A stretch of DNA of 64,000 nucleotides from Pelodera strongyloides. Lineage: Eukaryota > Nematoda > Chromadorea > Rhabditida > Rhabditidae. Below are positions 12,001-24,300 of the stretch, one piece after another. The translations under genes were made by a program, and so were the position numbers. How positions within the stretch are numbered: position 1 is the first letter of the stretch; the number at the start of each line of letters is the position of its first letter. The notes below the pieces were generated by a model. The model made no database searches and had not been told where the DNA came from. It worked only from the letters and a program-made list of their open reading frames with translations. Location: positions 496,001 to 560,000 of the forward strand of contig JAANDG010000013.1 in assembly GCA_036852015.1 (NCBI GenBank), in the 5' to 3' direction.

Positions 12001-14395
12001 AACCTGCATTGGCTGTTTGTTTTTACTGGCGAAATTCACACGTGGGTTGTTGACACACTGGATTACTTGTTATGGTTTCTTTCTTCTATATAACAATGTT
12101 TTTGGTGTATCGAAACATTGTGAAACGTGCACGTGTGTGCCCGCTTATTCATTTATTCATGTGGGTGTTATATCATTTTTGTTTGTTTTATAAATGTTGA
12201 ATTACGCTTCAGATCTCTGTCGATCCACAACATGCCGCAACGTTGGTTGAGCGTATCTTGGAATCAAAGGTATTGGAAATTTGAATTAAAATTTGAACAT
12301 TGAGGGGCTTCTGGTCGTTCATTAAATAGTTGTTTAAGCGGAATTTCTAGCTGTCGAACCGTGTATGTACAATTTTTTTGCTGGTGGAACGATTATGCAG
12401 TTTCTGAAACATCATTATTTTGTTGGAATACTTTCAGAAATATAAGCAGTCTGCCTATTTCTAAAACTTTTGTTGAATATTTTGATTGCACTCATTTAGA
12501 ATGGAAACGCAAAGCTAGCCGGCCTGGGTGCGCGTGATGCTTTGAGACTCGAAGCAGGGCTATGTCTTTATGGAAACGATATTGATGAAACTACCACCCC
12601 GATTGAAGCCGGACTGGCGTTCGTAGTTGGTAAGCAAGTTAATTGTTTCATGGCTAATTATTATTTTATTGCTATTTTTTTGGGAGTTCTGCTTGGCCTC
12701 GTGTTCGAGTTTGTTGTGTCAGTGTCTGAGTTTTGCGTCCATAGTTGTATTGAATAAAACAACATTTTATATTGTATATTATCTTGGGATCACGTTTCTG
12801 TTCGCGTGAGCTTCATTCTTACTAAGGTAACTAAGGTTTTACTGAGGCAACTAAGGTTATAGCCACAATTATTCTAGCCAAGCGTCGTCGTGAGACCCTC
12901 GGATTCCCGGGTGCGGAGAAGATTGTCGGACAATTGAAGAATAAGAGTTGGCCCCGAAGACGGGTTGGGCTCATTTCGGAACCGGGACGCGCACCGAGAA
13001 GTTGGTTTTTGTATATTATTTGCAAATTTTTTAAAGCTGTATTGTACCTACTTTGGGAAATTTGCATATGATATGCATATAAGATGCATACTGTGTAAAT
13101 TTGGTGCCGGAAGCTCGGGCGGGCACCAGATTTGCATAGGATACATAGGATGCGAGATATGAGTATCGTATGATGCAAATTCTCCAAAGTTGGTACAGGA
13201 CGGCTTTAATGATATGCTCATTTGATGTGCGAGGGTTGAAAGCCGTTGTTAGTGTCATTAGATGTTACTCACTGTTTTCTGTTATCGTTATCACCTGCAT
13301 AGCTTCTTGGCTTGAACTTAAATTTAGCTATCTAGCCCACTTATTCGTTTGTAGTCTAGTTAATAAACACAGAATCACAATTTGATCACTCACTGTGGTA
13401 GTGATTTATTTATTTATTCGTTTTTCACTCATTCACCGGCATATCGTTTGTGATTTTTCTTGTGTTTGTTACTCGAGTCAAACTTCCTTCAAAGTAATGT
13501 ACATTTTTTTACCCTACTTGAATGGTATTCTTATTCTTTTTCTATGGGGGTCAAAGGTCAAAGGGTGTTGTCAGGTTTGCGCTTTATTTCGGTTCACGCC
13601 GAATAAAATATTAATGTAGTTATATTTATAAAGTATTTATGTGTATTTATAGGCCATTTGCCTATCAACGCCCCATCACCAATGGGTGACGCGTGTGTTG
13701 GCTTCGTAACTTCTGGATGCCCTAGTCCGGTTCTCGGAAAGAATATTGCAATTGCGTAAGTTTTATTTGATAATTCTTCTTCTAACAATTGTCTCTATAA
13801 GATAAGATGTCAATACTTCCTTGGTTAGCAACCGCTTCACTTTTCTTTCGATACGCCGGATTTGCGCGAGCGGCAAGCTTTCTATAATTATATGGAATTG
13901 CTCCATTGTACATGTAATAATTAGGATGTCAATTAGGGTTAGGGATTGCTCTTCAAGGCCACCGTGTATCGTTTCCACGGATTTGCTTGATATAATGGAG
14001 CGTGCCACGCGCCTGCGCACTTCACCTGTTTTTTTTTATAATAGGAGGTGAACTTGTGAACAGACATAATTTAGATACGTCGACACTCCATATTCCAAGG
14101 TCGGAACTGAATTGAATGTTGATTTTGGTAAAAAGGCGGTAAAGGTGAGTTTTATTCTTCATCGAATTTTTTTGTTTGCAATTTTAGATTTAGATCCATG
14201 GTTGTCATTTGTAACTAGACTTGATAATGCTACAGTGTTGTAGTTATTATGATTAGTTAGACTTTGCTTGTTTAATTTAATTTATAATAATTAATACATT
14301 AAAAAGGTATTTTGTCAAGTTGCCTATTTCAGGTGTCTGTTGCAAAGATGCCTTTTGTGAACACCAATTATTACATGGGAAAGAAGAAGAACTAA
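9003..14395 (+). CDS. gcst-1: Aminomethyltransferase, mitochondrial (glycine cleavage system T protein)
   Basis: This enzyme transfers the aminomethyl carbon from lipoyl-H protein to tetrahydrofolate, releasing ammonia, in the mitochondrial glycine cleavage complex. The 14 exons are 9003-9064, 9183-9273, 9561-9670, 9990-10077, 10273-10374, 10917-10998, 11296-11378, 11868-11930, 12213-12269, 12500-12629, 12863-13000, 13653-13755, 14075-14144 and 14333-14395. They total 1242 nt (413 aa), close to the usual roughly 400 aa, and all phases agree. Family landmarks in order are: a presequence-like N-terminus rich in Arg/Ser/Ala; [31 protein letters not shown]; the folate-site region [35 protein letters not shown] with the following [25 protein letters not shown]; and MPFVNTNYY near the C-terminus. 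No break is seen. The intron 10375-10916 carries a foldback MITE and intron 13001-13652 another. The gene symbol is by homology only. Confidence 0.95.
10446..10573. repeat. Foldback MITE, family B (GAGGCCGTATT..ACCAACACGC)
   Basis: The ends are inverted repeats (GAGGCCGTATTAACCAACAC and GTGTTGGTGAATACGGCCTC). The interior includes CCCTCCCTGGCCTCCCCAG and AGAGATTCAGA-like blocks. It lies in a T-protein intron. Other copies are at 40939-41073 and 61131-61272, and a relative at 27350-27481 has GAGGCCATATTCACCACT ends. Confidence 0.9.
13033..13208. repeat. Foldback MITE in a T-protein intron
   Basis: The ends TTAAAGCTGTATTGTACC and GGTACAGGACGGCTTTAA are imperfect inverted repeats around an A/T-rich core containing ATTTGCATATGATATGC and CATAGGATACATAGGATGC. 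The same inner words occur in the palindrome at 2367-2534, which suggests a common family. Confidence 0.75.
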
Positions 14396-15363
14396 TGGGA
14401 AGGTTGAATTTTGATGTTGTGTTAGTTTAAAGCGATATGACACGCACGTACTAGCATTCCCACCCATCATTCCCAAGTGTTATATGCAAATTGTGTCCCA
14501 TTTTGAGACGAATCATTTGCATATAACACATGGAAATGGACGTTGCACAAGCCACGTGTCATACTGCTTTAATATGGAAGGAATTGTACGTAGAGATTAA
14601 TAAGCGATAAGCGTCTGCTTTTTTTGGAATGTTCTTATGTTCTTGTGGCATCGTGACATGTAGCGTTAGATTTTTCCTTGAATTTGTTTTTGTTTGCAGA
14701 TTTGTTTTTCTTGCTAGTTATATTTCTATGCACACGACCCTGCTCAATTATCAGTTGCCATTTACTGTGATATTATAATAATAGTTATATCTTTTTGTTA
14801 CCTTTTGTTTTGGTGCTGGTAGTGACATTTTTTACCGTAAGTAAATGAGGTTAGGCTTTATTTTTTTACACTGGTCACCACTAAGACATATTTCGTTATG
14901 TAGTGTAGTTGTGTAGTTTCATAATATACGAGATAGGAATAAATTACTTTTACACATCGTTGGAACATGAAGAACTAGAGAGCCAGAGCATACAAGTACT
15001 GGGAAATATCAGCAGTTGCTCGGTTACTATTAGAATCATGGAGTCTTTGTATTATGGTGATTTGGGTAAATGCTGGGAATAATTAGCAGTTTGTTAAATT
15101 AATTATTTTTGAAATCTACTGATCTAAATTAGAGGCAAAAGGTAAAAGAACCAAGGTGTTGGTTTTACGGTACTACACGCGGTTTAACATTACAGCATAT
15201 GCTGGACAGGACAAACACTATTTCCATGTTGGCATTGCCGGCACACCAGGGAAAACAAGTTGCCTATACTTTATGCAAATTGTAGTTGTCCAGCGTATGT
15301 TCATAAACCACGAGTTATACCTTCTAATGTGGAAGAGACGTAAGTTACTGTAAAAATAATTTC
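14396..15363. other. Intergenic stretch between T protein and the convergent secreted-protein gene
   Basis: The T-protein gene (+) and the secreted-protein gene (-) converge here. A foldback repeat spans 14427-14572 (TTTAAAGCGATATGACACG against CGTGTCATACTGCTTTAA). Another lies at about 15190-15304 (CATATGCTGGACAGGAC against GTCCAGCGTATG). An AATAAA at 14938 could end the T-protein mRNA, about 540 nt after the stop. No coding exon is seen. Confidence 0.6.
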
Positions 15364-15767
15364 TTAGATTAGATCCCAACCAGTAATCTTCTTCTTTTGA
15401 AGATTTTCGGGTGTTTTTGGTTGGTTGACTCTATGTGTTGGTTGGTGGGGATAACGGGTTTCTACGAATTCATCTTGGAAATTATTATCAAAATGAGTGG
15501 GAAATTCGTCGATTAGACTTTTGAGGAGACGTTCCGACTGTTGACGAACAAAGGACTCCATCTCGTCGTGGAATGATGAGGGTTGATTCTGAATAGGGAA
15601 GATCAGGGGAGTATGATGCGCTCTCTCTCTCTCTCCCTCTCTCTCTCTTCTCTTCCCCTCTCTCTCTTCTCTTTCCACTCCTCTCTCCCTCTCTCTCTCT
15701 CCCCTTGTGAATTTCTCTCTCTCCCCTTGTGAATTTCTCTCTCTCCCCTTGTGTATTTCTCTCTCTC

Positions 15768-15804
<37 letters not shown>

Positions 15805-15918
15805 TCTATTTCTCTCTCCCCTTGTCTATTTCTCTCTCTCCCCTTGTCTATTTCTCTCTCTCCCCTTGTCTATTTCTCTCTCCCTCCCCTTGTCTATTTC
15901 TCTCTCTCTCTCCTTGTC

Positions 15919-15961
<43 letters not shown>

Positions 15962-16518
15962 ACGTCGAAGGTGATGGAGCTTAATTACGATAGCCTGATA
16001 GTTGTGTAGGCTTTTGACGGTTTTTATTCGCAAAGGTATTAAATCATCTAAAATATTTCATCCCGAAGGTGCGTACTTACGAGTTCTGGATTTTTCTCGT
16101 TTTTCATCGCTCTAACCCCTTATCAACGAAGGTAATGAAAGTTAACAGTTAACACTGCTACGATCTCGGACGGCTGCGCGGTTTGGGCACCAGATTCGCG
16201 CCGCGCTCTGATGGCCTGACCCTGACAGCATGTACGGGATGCCGCAAGATAAGTGAAACGGGGGAAACGGGAAACGTCTTACCGTAGGCGCTGACAGTTG
16301 AATCGGTTTCTCGTCGAAGCTGAACGCAGGCTTGTGATCATATGCTTCCTTCGTTGAATATTTTCCGAAATTCGGAAGATCGAATTCGGAAACTCCGTTC
16401 GGGCCCGTCTTTTCTAAAAAAAAATGATTAGAGAGTGTGAAGCATTGTCCACCTGCTTTCATAGAAATAGAATTTGTGAAAATTTTGGAGAGGGAGATAT
16501 AATACATAGATAGGTAGC

Positions 16519-16585
<67 letters not shown>

Positions 16586-17320
16586 GAAGAAAACCAACTA
16601 AATTTCATGTGGATTTTCGGCTTTCCCTCTGTTCGATCCGACATTTCGTAGGTGTATTCGACGTGTTGGCCGTATTGATGTTTATTTACTCCACCGTCAG
16701 ATCCCTTTCTTGAGTTCCCTTGATCAAATGCAGGAGCATCAGAAGTGAGGAGCTCTAGATCCATAAATGGATGAGGATCTTCAAGGCCTTAAAAGTTAAT
16801 GTAAATGAAGGTTTTGCCCGAGCCTTAGCTTTATGCTGTATTGTGTTGTTTGGTGTATCTTTGTGCATATAATAGGATGTATTAGCAACTTTATTATTGA
16901 CGTCTTGTCGCACAACATCGCACTCAACCCAATACATTTAAAGCGAAATACTGGCCAGTTTTTGAAACGCATCGGGTACACCAGCATTCTAGTGCAGCTT
17001 ATGCAAATGAACATAAATCAGGATAAAAAATCGAGCTAGGCAACCCCACGATTTACATTAAGATTAGACTTGAAATATTCGAATACCGGCCGACTGACTT
17101 TATCTAGGCAATCTACTGTGCGCGTTATATTTATATTAATAATTTATTACATAAAAAATGTGCGCCAAAATTACGAACATGTAAAATTAAAATGCCAAAT
17201 ACAACTACGTACTATGTTCGTCGATCATTTTAACTCAAATCATTTGAACATACCTTCTCCTTCGTTGGCGGTAGCTAGGCTTACCACCATCAGTATTGCT
17301 AGGCTGCTCAGCTTATGCAT
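15364..17320 (-). CDS. Predicted secreted protein, unknown family (6 exons, 233 aa)
   Basis: I do not recognise this protein. In transcript order the exons are 17320-17254, 16787-16599, 16413-16283, 16111-16081, 16047-15989 and 15588-15364, totalling 702 nt with all phases in agreement and ending in TAA. The N-terminus is a good signal peptide (MHKLSSLAILMVVSLATA, then NEGEG). The mature part begins LEDPHPFMDLELLTSDAPAF, continues through a polar segment with EYTYEMSDRTEGKPKIHMKF and EFDLPNFGKYSTKEAYDHKP, and ends with a predicted helix (FHDEMESFVRQQSERLLKSL) and a basic tail. There are no Cys pairs and no known motif. The 31-nt exon is the weakest part of the model, chosen because it alone keeps phase. 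Two introns hold GA/CT microsatellites and the first holds a family A foldback. Confidence 0.7.
15606..15960. repeat. CT-rich minisatellite with CCCCTTGTCTATTT units and a T tract
   Basis: Repeated units of about 20-23 bp (TCTCTCTCCCCTTGTCTATT, with some GTGAATTT variants) alternate with plain CT runs and a roughly 31-nt T tract near 15773-15803. It ends in a plain (CT)n tract. It lies wholly within the intron 15589-15988 of the minus-strand secreted-protein gene. The long frames over it are artefacts of the low complexity. Confidence 0.9.
16521..16590. repeat. (GA)n microsatellite in an intron
   Basis: An almost pure AG dinucleotide run of about 50 nt, followed by AAAGAGAG variants. It lies between exons 16787-16599 and 16413-16283 of the minus-strand gene. 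Confidence 0.9.
16937..17095. repeat. Family A foldback MITE, partial right arm
   Basis: The left end TTAAAGCGAAATACTGGCC and the inner block ATGCAGC/GTGCAGCTTATGCAAATG...AAAAAATCGAGCTAG match the family at 7647-7828. The right inverted end is degraded (GAATACCGGCCGAC). It lies in the first intron of the minus-strand secreted-protein gene. Confidence 0.75.
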
Positions 17321-18389
17321 AGCGCTGTCCCTGCTTGAAGCTAAGTAATTGTAGCAGAGTAACGAATGCCGAGCTCTATCTTCTAATTGCCGATGGGTGT
17401 GCCTAGAGCCGTAGGGAAGCTCTACCGGCAAATCTAGTACATAGGAGACTGGTAACCTCTAGTACATAAGACTGGTAACCTACTGGTACGCAGTAATACC
17501 ATTCAGTTCATCTAGACGGTTTTTGTGCCGCGATTCGTGCTCGTTTCGTAGTCAAAAGACGCGCACATACACTCATTCAACGCGCATAACCGACTATTAT
17601 ACGCGGTCGCGATGTGGAAACGCTTTTTCAGAGACGCATTTTTGTGTTTCTTGAGGCTACTGAGATTTACGACTTGCCTCTGGCTACTTGGGTAGGGCGT
17701 AGTGGATTTTCATAGTGACAACCCTAATTTGCATATTGTACGCATATTGAGGAGCAGTGATTAGCTTCAACTGATGCAATCATGTAGTTTTCGATGAGTA
17801 ATTAATGGGGTTGCCATTGTCAAGTACGCTGAAAATATTTTGGCGCTACACGATAATATTTTTTTAATTTTTCATATTATATGTGCAGGTTTCGTGCAGA
17901 AATACGGTAGTATTGACAGAATCACACCGATTTTTTCGTATACTTGCAAACCCCATAACCATAACTGTAATCTGTGCATTCGAAATATTTTCTTTACATG
18001 GTTCTGATACTGAACCTTCAATGGAAGTTGAGAAATACATGAAGCTTTATTTCATGATTTGAACAAAGTTCTCGGTTTTGCTTGCACATTTGAATTGTTT
18101 ATCGAGAGAAAATACATGGAAAGTTTGAAGATGATACATAATTGCTGGAATAAAATTTGGGTGAAGATCATGGAACTTGTCATCCTACAATTAGAGGAAA
18201 GCAAGAACAATGTAATGGAAGAAGATAGAAAGGCTGACAGATAAGGTTTACATTAGTGGCAGATTTACAAATATTTAACCCTAGGTTAAGCAGTGCTAAT
18301 CTTCGAATAGTTGTCTTTTGGTAATTTCACGGGTGATTCTCTGGTTAAATGGTTGTAAAACTTCGGATATGGGCAAATTTATATTTCAC
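17321..18389. other. Spacer between the two minus-strand secreted-protein genes
   Basis: This is upstream of the start at 17320 and downstream of the stop at 18390. A TTTATT (AATAAA on the minus strand) at about 18045-18050 could be the poly(A) signal of the upstream gene. The stretch 17812-17957 is an insertion of the GGGGTT...AACCCC-ended repeat family (see 33200-33357). No coding exon is supported. Confidence 0.5.
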
Positions 18390-21300
18390 TCAGCGTATCT
18401 TAACCCTCATCGACCAAGGTGTCTGTATGAGTGAGACTGGCTGGTGAAGTACTGGCTCATTGGGAAGGATGTTTTGCTGATTTGCATATTTCGGTCTAAT
18501 TAGGGGCATAAGACCGCCGGAGGTGGCGGTCATGGGTCTTGGGTCGTCTCTCATTGGCTGATACTGTACTCTTTGATTAGTGGTCCCAGTCCCAGCTCCT
18601 CGGTATTCTAAAGGTTTAGGATACCGTTGCATGGAGTGTTGGTTGGTGGAAAGGTGTTCTGGAGCTTCATGGACAGCTTGATGGGCCTTAAACGGCATCA
18701 CAGGATTTTTCTGTTGCCGTGCTCCTTGATTGTAATGTTTTTGCTGCTCGTCCGGAGGAAAATGCTGCCCTTGAAGCTGTCCTATCATTGGGTTCTGCTT
18801 CCGTGCTCCTCGTCCGTATTGAGCTTGCTGAGGGTCTTGTGGCCCTTGATATTGATCATTTTCAAGGACCCTTGGGGAAACTTCACCCTTAACATTACTC
18901 GTATTTGGACCGTACATTTCCTCGTGCGCCTTATTCATAGCAGCTTGAAATGCTACAGTTTTCTCCAAATGGTTATTTGCTTGCTGTGGTGGATTGTATC
19001 GATCGATAACCTTAGGAGGTGTTTCGGCGATGTAGGTTGATGACGTCATCGGCGTTAGCGTTGATGTCGGCGTTGACGTTGTGCTCTCCACCGGAACCGC
19101 GTAAGCATCGGATGGGATGGCGGCCATAGTGACGGGTAAGTCCTCAGTCTTCTCCGTGACGTCGATAGGAGCCGTAGCATATTCATCCTTCGTAAGTTGT
19201 GTGGGAACAGTAGTACTAACGGTTGAAGGAGAAGTCATTTCTTCACTAGAAACGTTGTTGTCTTCTCCTTGCTCCTCATCATTTTTCACAGGCACGTAGT
19301 CGTAGTGCTTCTGAATTGTTGGAGATTATTACTTTTGCTTTGTTGCATTAAGATTGTACTATTTATTTTTTTACTTTATGTTCGATTTGGTGTTGCTGTA
19401 GTTTTCCATCTCCATCACTGAATTACTGATATCGAAACATTGTTTGGGAACGCTTGCACTAACAACTATAAACAGTACCATAGACACACCTTTTTCGGAT
19501 TTTCCGCGTTGGAGTACTCTCCGTTCGACTTAGGAGCCGGGCCTGGCTTTGGGAAAGCGTCATGTTCTTCTGTAGCGTCCTTGCGATGTTCGTCTTTACG
19601 AGGAGAAGTCGCATAACGATCGCGATTCTGAATCATGAAACAATAACAACTGATGCAAAGAGAATTGCAGAACTAGAAGGTTTCCTGGTGCTAGGGACTT
19701 CGGTAAATATTGGTATTATCACTAGAATTGGCTAATACAGATCAAAGACGCTTTGGGTCGACATGCGGTCGGCTCTGTATTTGCTCTATGCCCAGCGAGC
19801 CGCATTTCCTCGCTCTCGTTATTACACATTTTTTACCGAGTATGTTCGCATAAAGTGCTGTTTACCTTCTCAGCGTGACTAGGTTCTTCTTTTTCCGGCG
19901 ATTTCTTGGCTTCCACTTCTCTAGATTCCTCACTTTTTTCTTCTGAAGATTTTGCGCTCTTTTTCACTTTCTGAAAAACAAAACCCACCTTTTTTGCTAA
20001 GCGCATAGGAAGGACATTCAACATCAACATGCTGTATTTTTTGACTGTTTGCTTGAAACAACACATACGATACATACGAGACACAAAATGTGGTAGGTAA
20101 CACAATGCTGGTAAATTTGGCTCGTGCGGTGCCTTCTCGGAAAATTGGATCTCGATTTGAAGCGCACATTTTGGCGACGCTACGCTGCCGCACAAGATTT
20201 GTGTTAGTTCGTGAGATTGCACACAAACATCAGTCCAGAGGCTCAACTCATCCGATGGCATATTACTTGATCATATTGGTTCTCGGGGAAATGCATTTTT
20301 CTGTGACTCTGCCAGTCAGGGAGAAATAACAAAAAAAAATAGAAAAAAGTTCTCACCTCATCTTTCTCCTCTTCACTTTCACTGGATTCTGATGAATATT
20401 TCTTCACATGTTTCTTTTTGTGCTTCTTTGCCGGCGTGGCTGGAACATTTTAGAGTTTCGTATGTAAAGCGGTATAACAACAGGTTTTTGAAACGTAATT
20501 TGGACGCTGTATTCATATGTAGTGCCAGCGAATAGCTGGGCTATACTGCCCGATTCTTTATTCGAATTATATTGTTTGCACACAGCATATAGGAATTAAG
20601 GTTGTCCAACATCCAGTTCAAAGACTGGTAGATAGATCGCTTTAAACAAAGAAACATATGTATGTATAGTAGGATTTAAAATTTAAGGAATTTTCTGTGT
20701 TGTTCCATATTTTTATATTATTATTTTAAAATTGACGGGATATATTTTCAAACTTTTACCTTCGTTTGTTCCTTGACCTGGCTGCGGAATGGGAAATGGG
20801 GTATTGAAATTCTTGAAAAAGTCTGGAACTCCCGGGAAGTGAAAGTTCTGGAAGTCGGGCATCGGGGGCATGGGGGGAGGCGTGGGAGGGGGTGGCTGGG
20901 CAGCGGGAGTCTTGGGTTCTTCCTTAGGTTCTTCTTCCTTCTTCGTCGACTTTTCGTCGTCGCTTTCTGTCGAATTCTCATCGGCGTTCTCCTTTTCCTC
21001 CTCGGAGGTCTTCGAATAGTTTCTGCGTTTATCGTTCTCATTTTTATTATCTTCAGCATATTTTGAGGAATTCGTATCTTTTGAGTCGGCGTATTTCGGC
21101 GGCTTTTCATTTTCGGAAGTCTTATCAGAATCCGCGATTTCCTTTTCGCTTTCTTTGTTTTCAAGGCGCTCGGCGCTTTCTGGTTTCTTTCTTTCTGAGG
21201 ATTCCTCGCTAGCAGAGTCTGAAAATAAGATTGTAAACAAAATGGTTATTTTTTTTTGGTATTTTTTATAAAAACGGGAAGAAAGGTAACATGACCCCTT

Positions 21301-24300
21301 AACTACCGAGTTCCTATTCACTTTCTAGAAAATTGTCATATGGTTAAAGAAATCAACTATATTTGTATACCAGCCTGACTCTTTTCGATACTTATGAAAA
21401 GTCTGTAACGTAGATGAACATCTTTACGAAAGACATACATCGTTCTTTACGTGAGAATATTCTAATGTGAGCTGCGGCACTCTTTTATATCCAAAGCGGG
21501 AAACTTTATTCGAATTCTACTTCCGTAACGTGAGTGCTAGCGCACGCTACATTTACTCTTTTATATAATAAGATTGTCTTACATTTGTTTGGCTTTTTCT
21601 GTGGTTTGTGATAATCCTCCTTTCCTTGTTTTGGATATCTGAAAGTATAATATGTTTTGTACTAGCCCCGAGCTTCGAGAAAGTTTCTCCTTGGTTGTGC
21701 ATTACCATTATACATAGTCTCGCCTACTGACTTTCAAAATATTATGCAATTTTCATAAAGTACACATTCCATTCAATGCATTGTTTTTATTTGTTTTCCA
21801 AAATTTGTTTCAAATAGCTTTAAAAGCACAAAAACGCTCACTTGTTCTCCAAAGGTCGGGCATTTGGCGCAGGTTTTGAAGCCTTTTCTTCTTCTGAATT
21901 ATCATAAGATCCACCTAGTGGTGACTGACTATCGCCTCGTTGTTTTCCCCTTCTTTCCTCCTTTTCTGGTTCTTCTTTCGAGTAGTTGCGAGTTCTACCT
22001 CGGTAATCTGTCAAAGATCCTAGATATTAGACGAGAGTTTTAAACGTAGTCTTTTTAACCTTTACCCTAGATCTTTTATTTTACAGCATTACGACAGGCT
22101 CTATAGCAGGGTACTGAACATCTGGATTCTGTATTTGTATTCATTGTTGTATGTAGATAATGTGTAGATAACGTGTGTCAGAGATGTCGGACGAACGAAA
22201 TTGAAACTTTTCGGGGTGTGCATGTAACGACCTAAAACAGATGGAATCTGCAGCCTGTCCTAGTTACGAGTGCCTATATGTATATACGGTGTGAACTAAG
22301 TACGTACCGTTCTTCTTTGGTGGTCGAGTGTGATAATTTGTTCGGTATGGTTTTTGTTCCTCCTCTGAGCTCCCTGACTCGTCTCTTGGATGTGTTTTCG
22401 GCGAATTTGGCCGAGTGGGTTCGTGATCGTCCTCTGATGATTCTTCTTCTCTTGGTGGTCCTTCTCCTCGGGGTCGTTTTCGTGGGTCATAGCCCCTGGG
22501 AGGTCCGTTTCGACCATGTGGATCATGCTCCCTAGGAGGACCATTTCTGGGTGGTCCATCCCTGTCCGGCCTATGTTCTCGGGGTGGTCCGGTTCTGGTG
22601 GGTCCATAGTCTCTTGATGGTCCTGCGCTTGGTCGTTCATCATAATCCCTGGGTGGTCCGCTTCTGGGTGGTCCGTACTCCCTGGATGGTTCACTGTCTC
22701 TGTGCCGTCCATCTCGGGAAGGTCCGCCTCTCGGTAGGCCATCCCTGGGTGGTCCGTCCCTAGGCAGTTCGCTTCTGGGTGGTCCATATTCTCTTTGTGG
22801 TCCTTCTCTTGGTGGGCCATCTCTATGTGGTCCGCCCCTAGGTGGTCCGCTTCTGGGTGGTCCATATTCTCTGGGTGGTCCATCTCTGGACGGGCCGTCC
22901 CTAGTTGGTCCATTTCTGTGTGGTCCAAATTCTCTGGGTGGTTCATATTCCTTGGGTGGTCCATCTCTAGGTGGGCCGTCTCTAGGTGGTCCACTTCTGG
23001 GTGGTCCATATTCTCTGGGTGGTCCGTCGCTGGGTGGACCATCCCTGGGTGGGCCGTCCCTACGTGGTCCATTCCTGGGTGGTCCATATTCTCTGGGTGG
23101 TCCATCTCTGGGTGGACCATCCCTGGGTGGACCATCCCTGGGTGGGCCGTCCCTAGGTGGTCCATTTCTGGGTGGTCCATATTCCCTGGGTGGTCCCTTG
23201 CGATTAGGCCCATATTCGCTGCGAGGTTCCTCTCTCTGTTGTTCTCTGTCACCACGAAAAGGTTCTCCAGGTCCATTAAGTGTTACAAAACGCTCTGGAA
23301 TCAATCCTGAAAATTTAAGATGTAGGTTACTTGAATGAACCCAATAGATCTTGAAAAGTAATTATCGTAAAAATTTACAGTACAACTAGTCTACAATTGC
23401 CTTAACACAGCGCACCTGCTAAAACGTGCATATCGAGTGCTAGGTATCGACCGGGACGGACGCCTGAGGCACTGTGCTCGTTCTCTGTGCTCTTCTGCCC
23501 ACCTCTCTGCTCTGTGGGTGGTCCCTCTCGTCGTCGACCTTCTGGCTCTTCGTCATGATCTCGGTCCGGACGTCGTCCTTGCCGTTCGTCCGTCCGCGGA
23601 TCAAACTGACCTTGCGAGCGGTCCTGAGGGTATTCGTGCTCGCCACGACCATCTCTTCGTGGCCCTTCATCGCGCGGGCCACCGAAAATACCACCTGTAA
23701 TACGGTAAATATTACCCCGGATGTAATCTCCACACAGCCAAGATAATCTATGACTTCGCTCGGAATATGGCATCTTAGTGCTTAGAAAAACAAGGAATGT
23801 CTAGCGGTATACTACGAGCTACGAGTTCGGAAACATTTCCATTACCACTTATTGTGTTCAAAGCAAATGGTGCTCCATTAGGTGTCAAATGCACAGAAGG
23901 GAGCAGAATTTGCATATAACACAGATCACTTAGCATATTGCTTAAAGCACAACGTCCGGTTTTGGAACCGTATGTAGAAGAACTGCATTACCATGGATCA
24001 TATGCAAATGAGTATGATTAGAATAAAAAATCGTCTCAAAATCGAGCTGACTTATTGTTAGCATAAATACTTATGAATACAGATGTCCAACACTTAAAAA
24101 TACCCCGGCCAAATGCTGGAGGTGGAAGCTGATCTTCTGTCAAATAAGGAGTGAAGGGACTGAACGACTGGGCTGAAATGAATACTTTGCTACTGTTCTC
24201 GTTTTTTCAAATTGAAATGTTTCAGTTCAGAATAGCGTCGTACCGTGGCTAGGACTTTTCCGCTTACTTTCGATGATTCCGAAAAGAAAAGAAAACCACC

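Noticed and set aside
15707..16009. Leu/Ser/Phe-rich frames over the CT minisatellite
   Set aside because: They are translation artefacts of low-complexity CT and T tracts inside an intron of the minus-strand gene.
22278..23338. Plus-strand frames rich in GGPSLGGPSLGGP and SWSIS repeats
   Set aside because: They are shadows of the minus-strand RDGPP minisatellite exon, whose splice sites and phases agree on the other strand.
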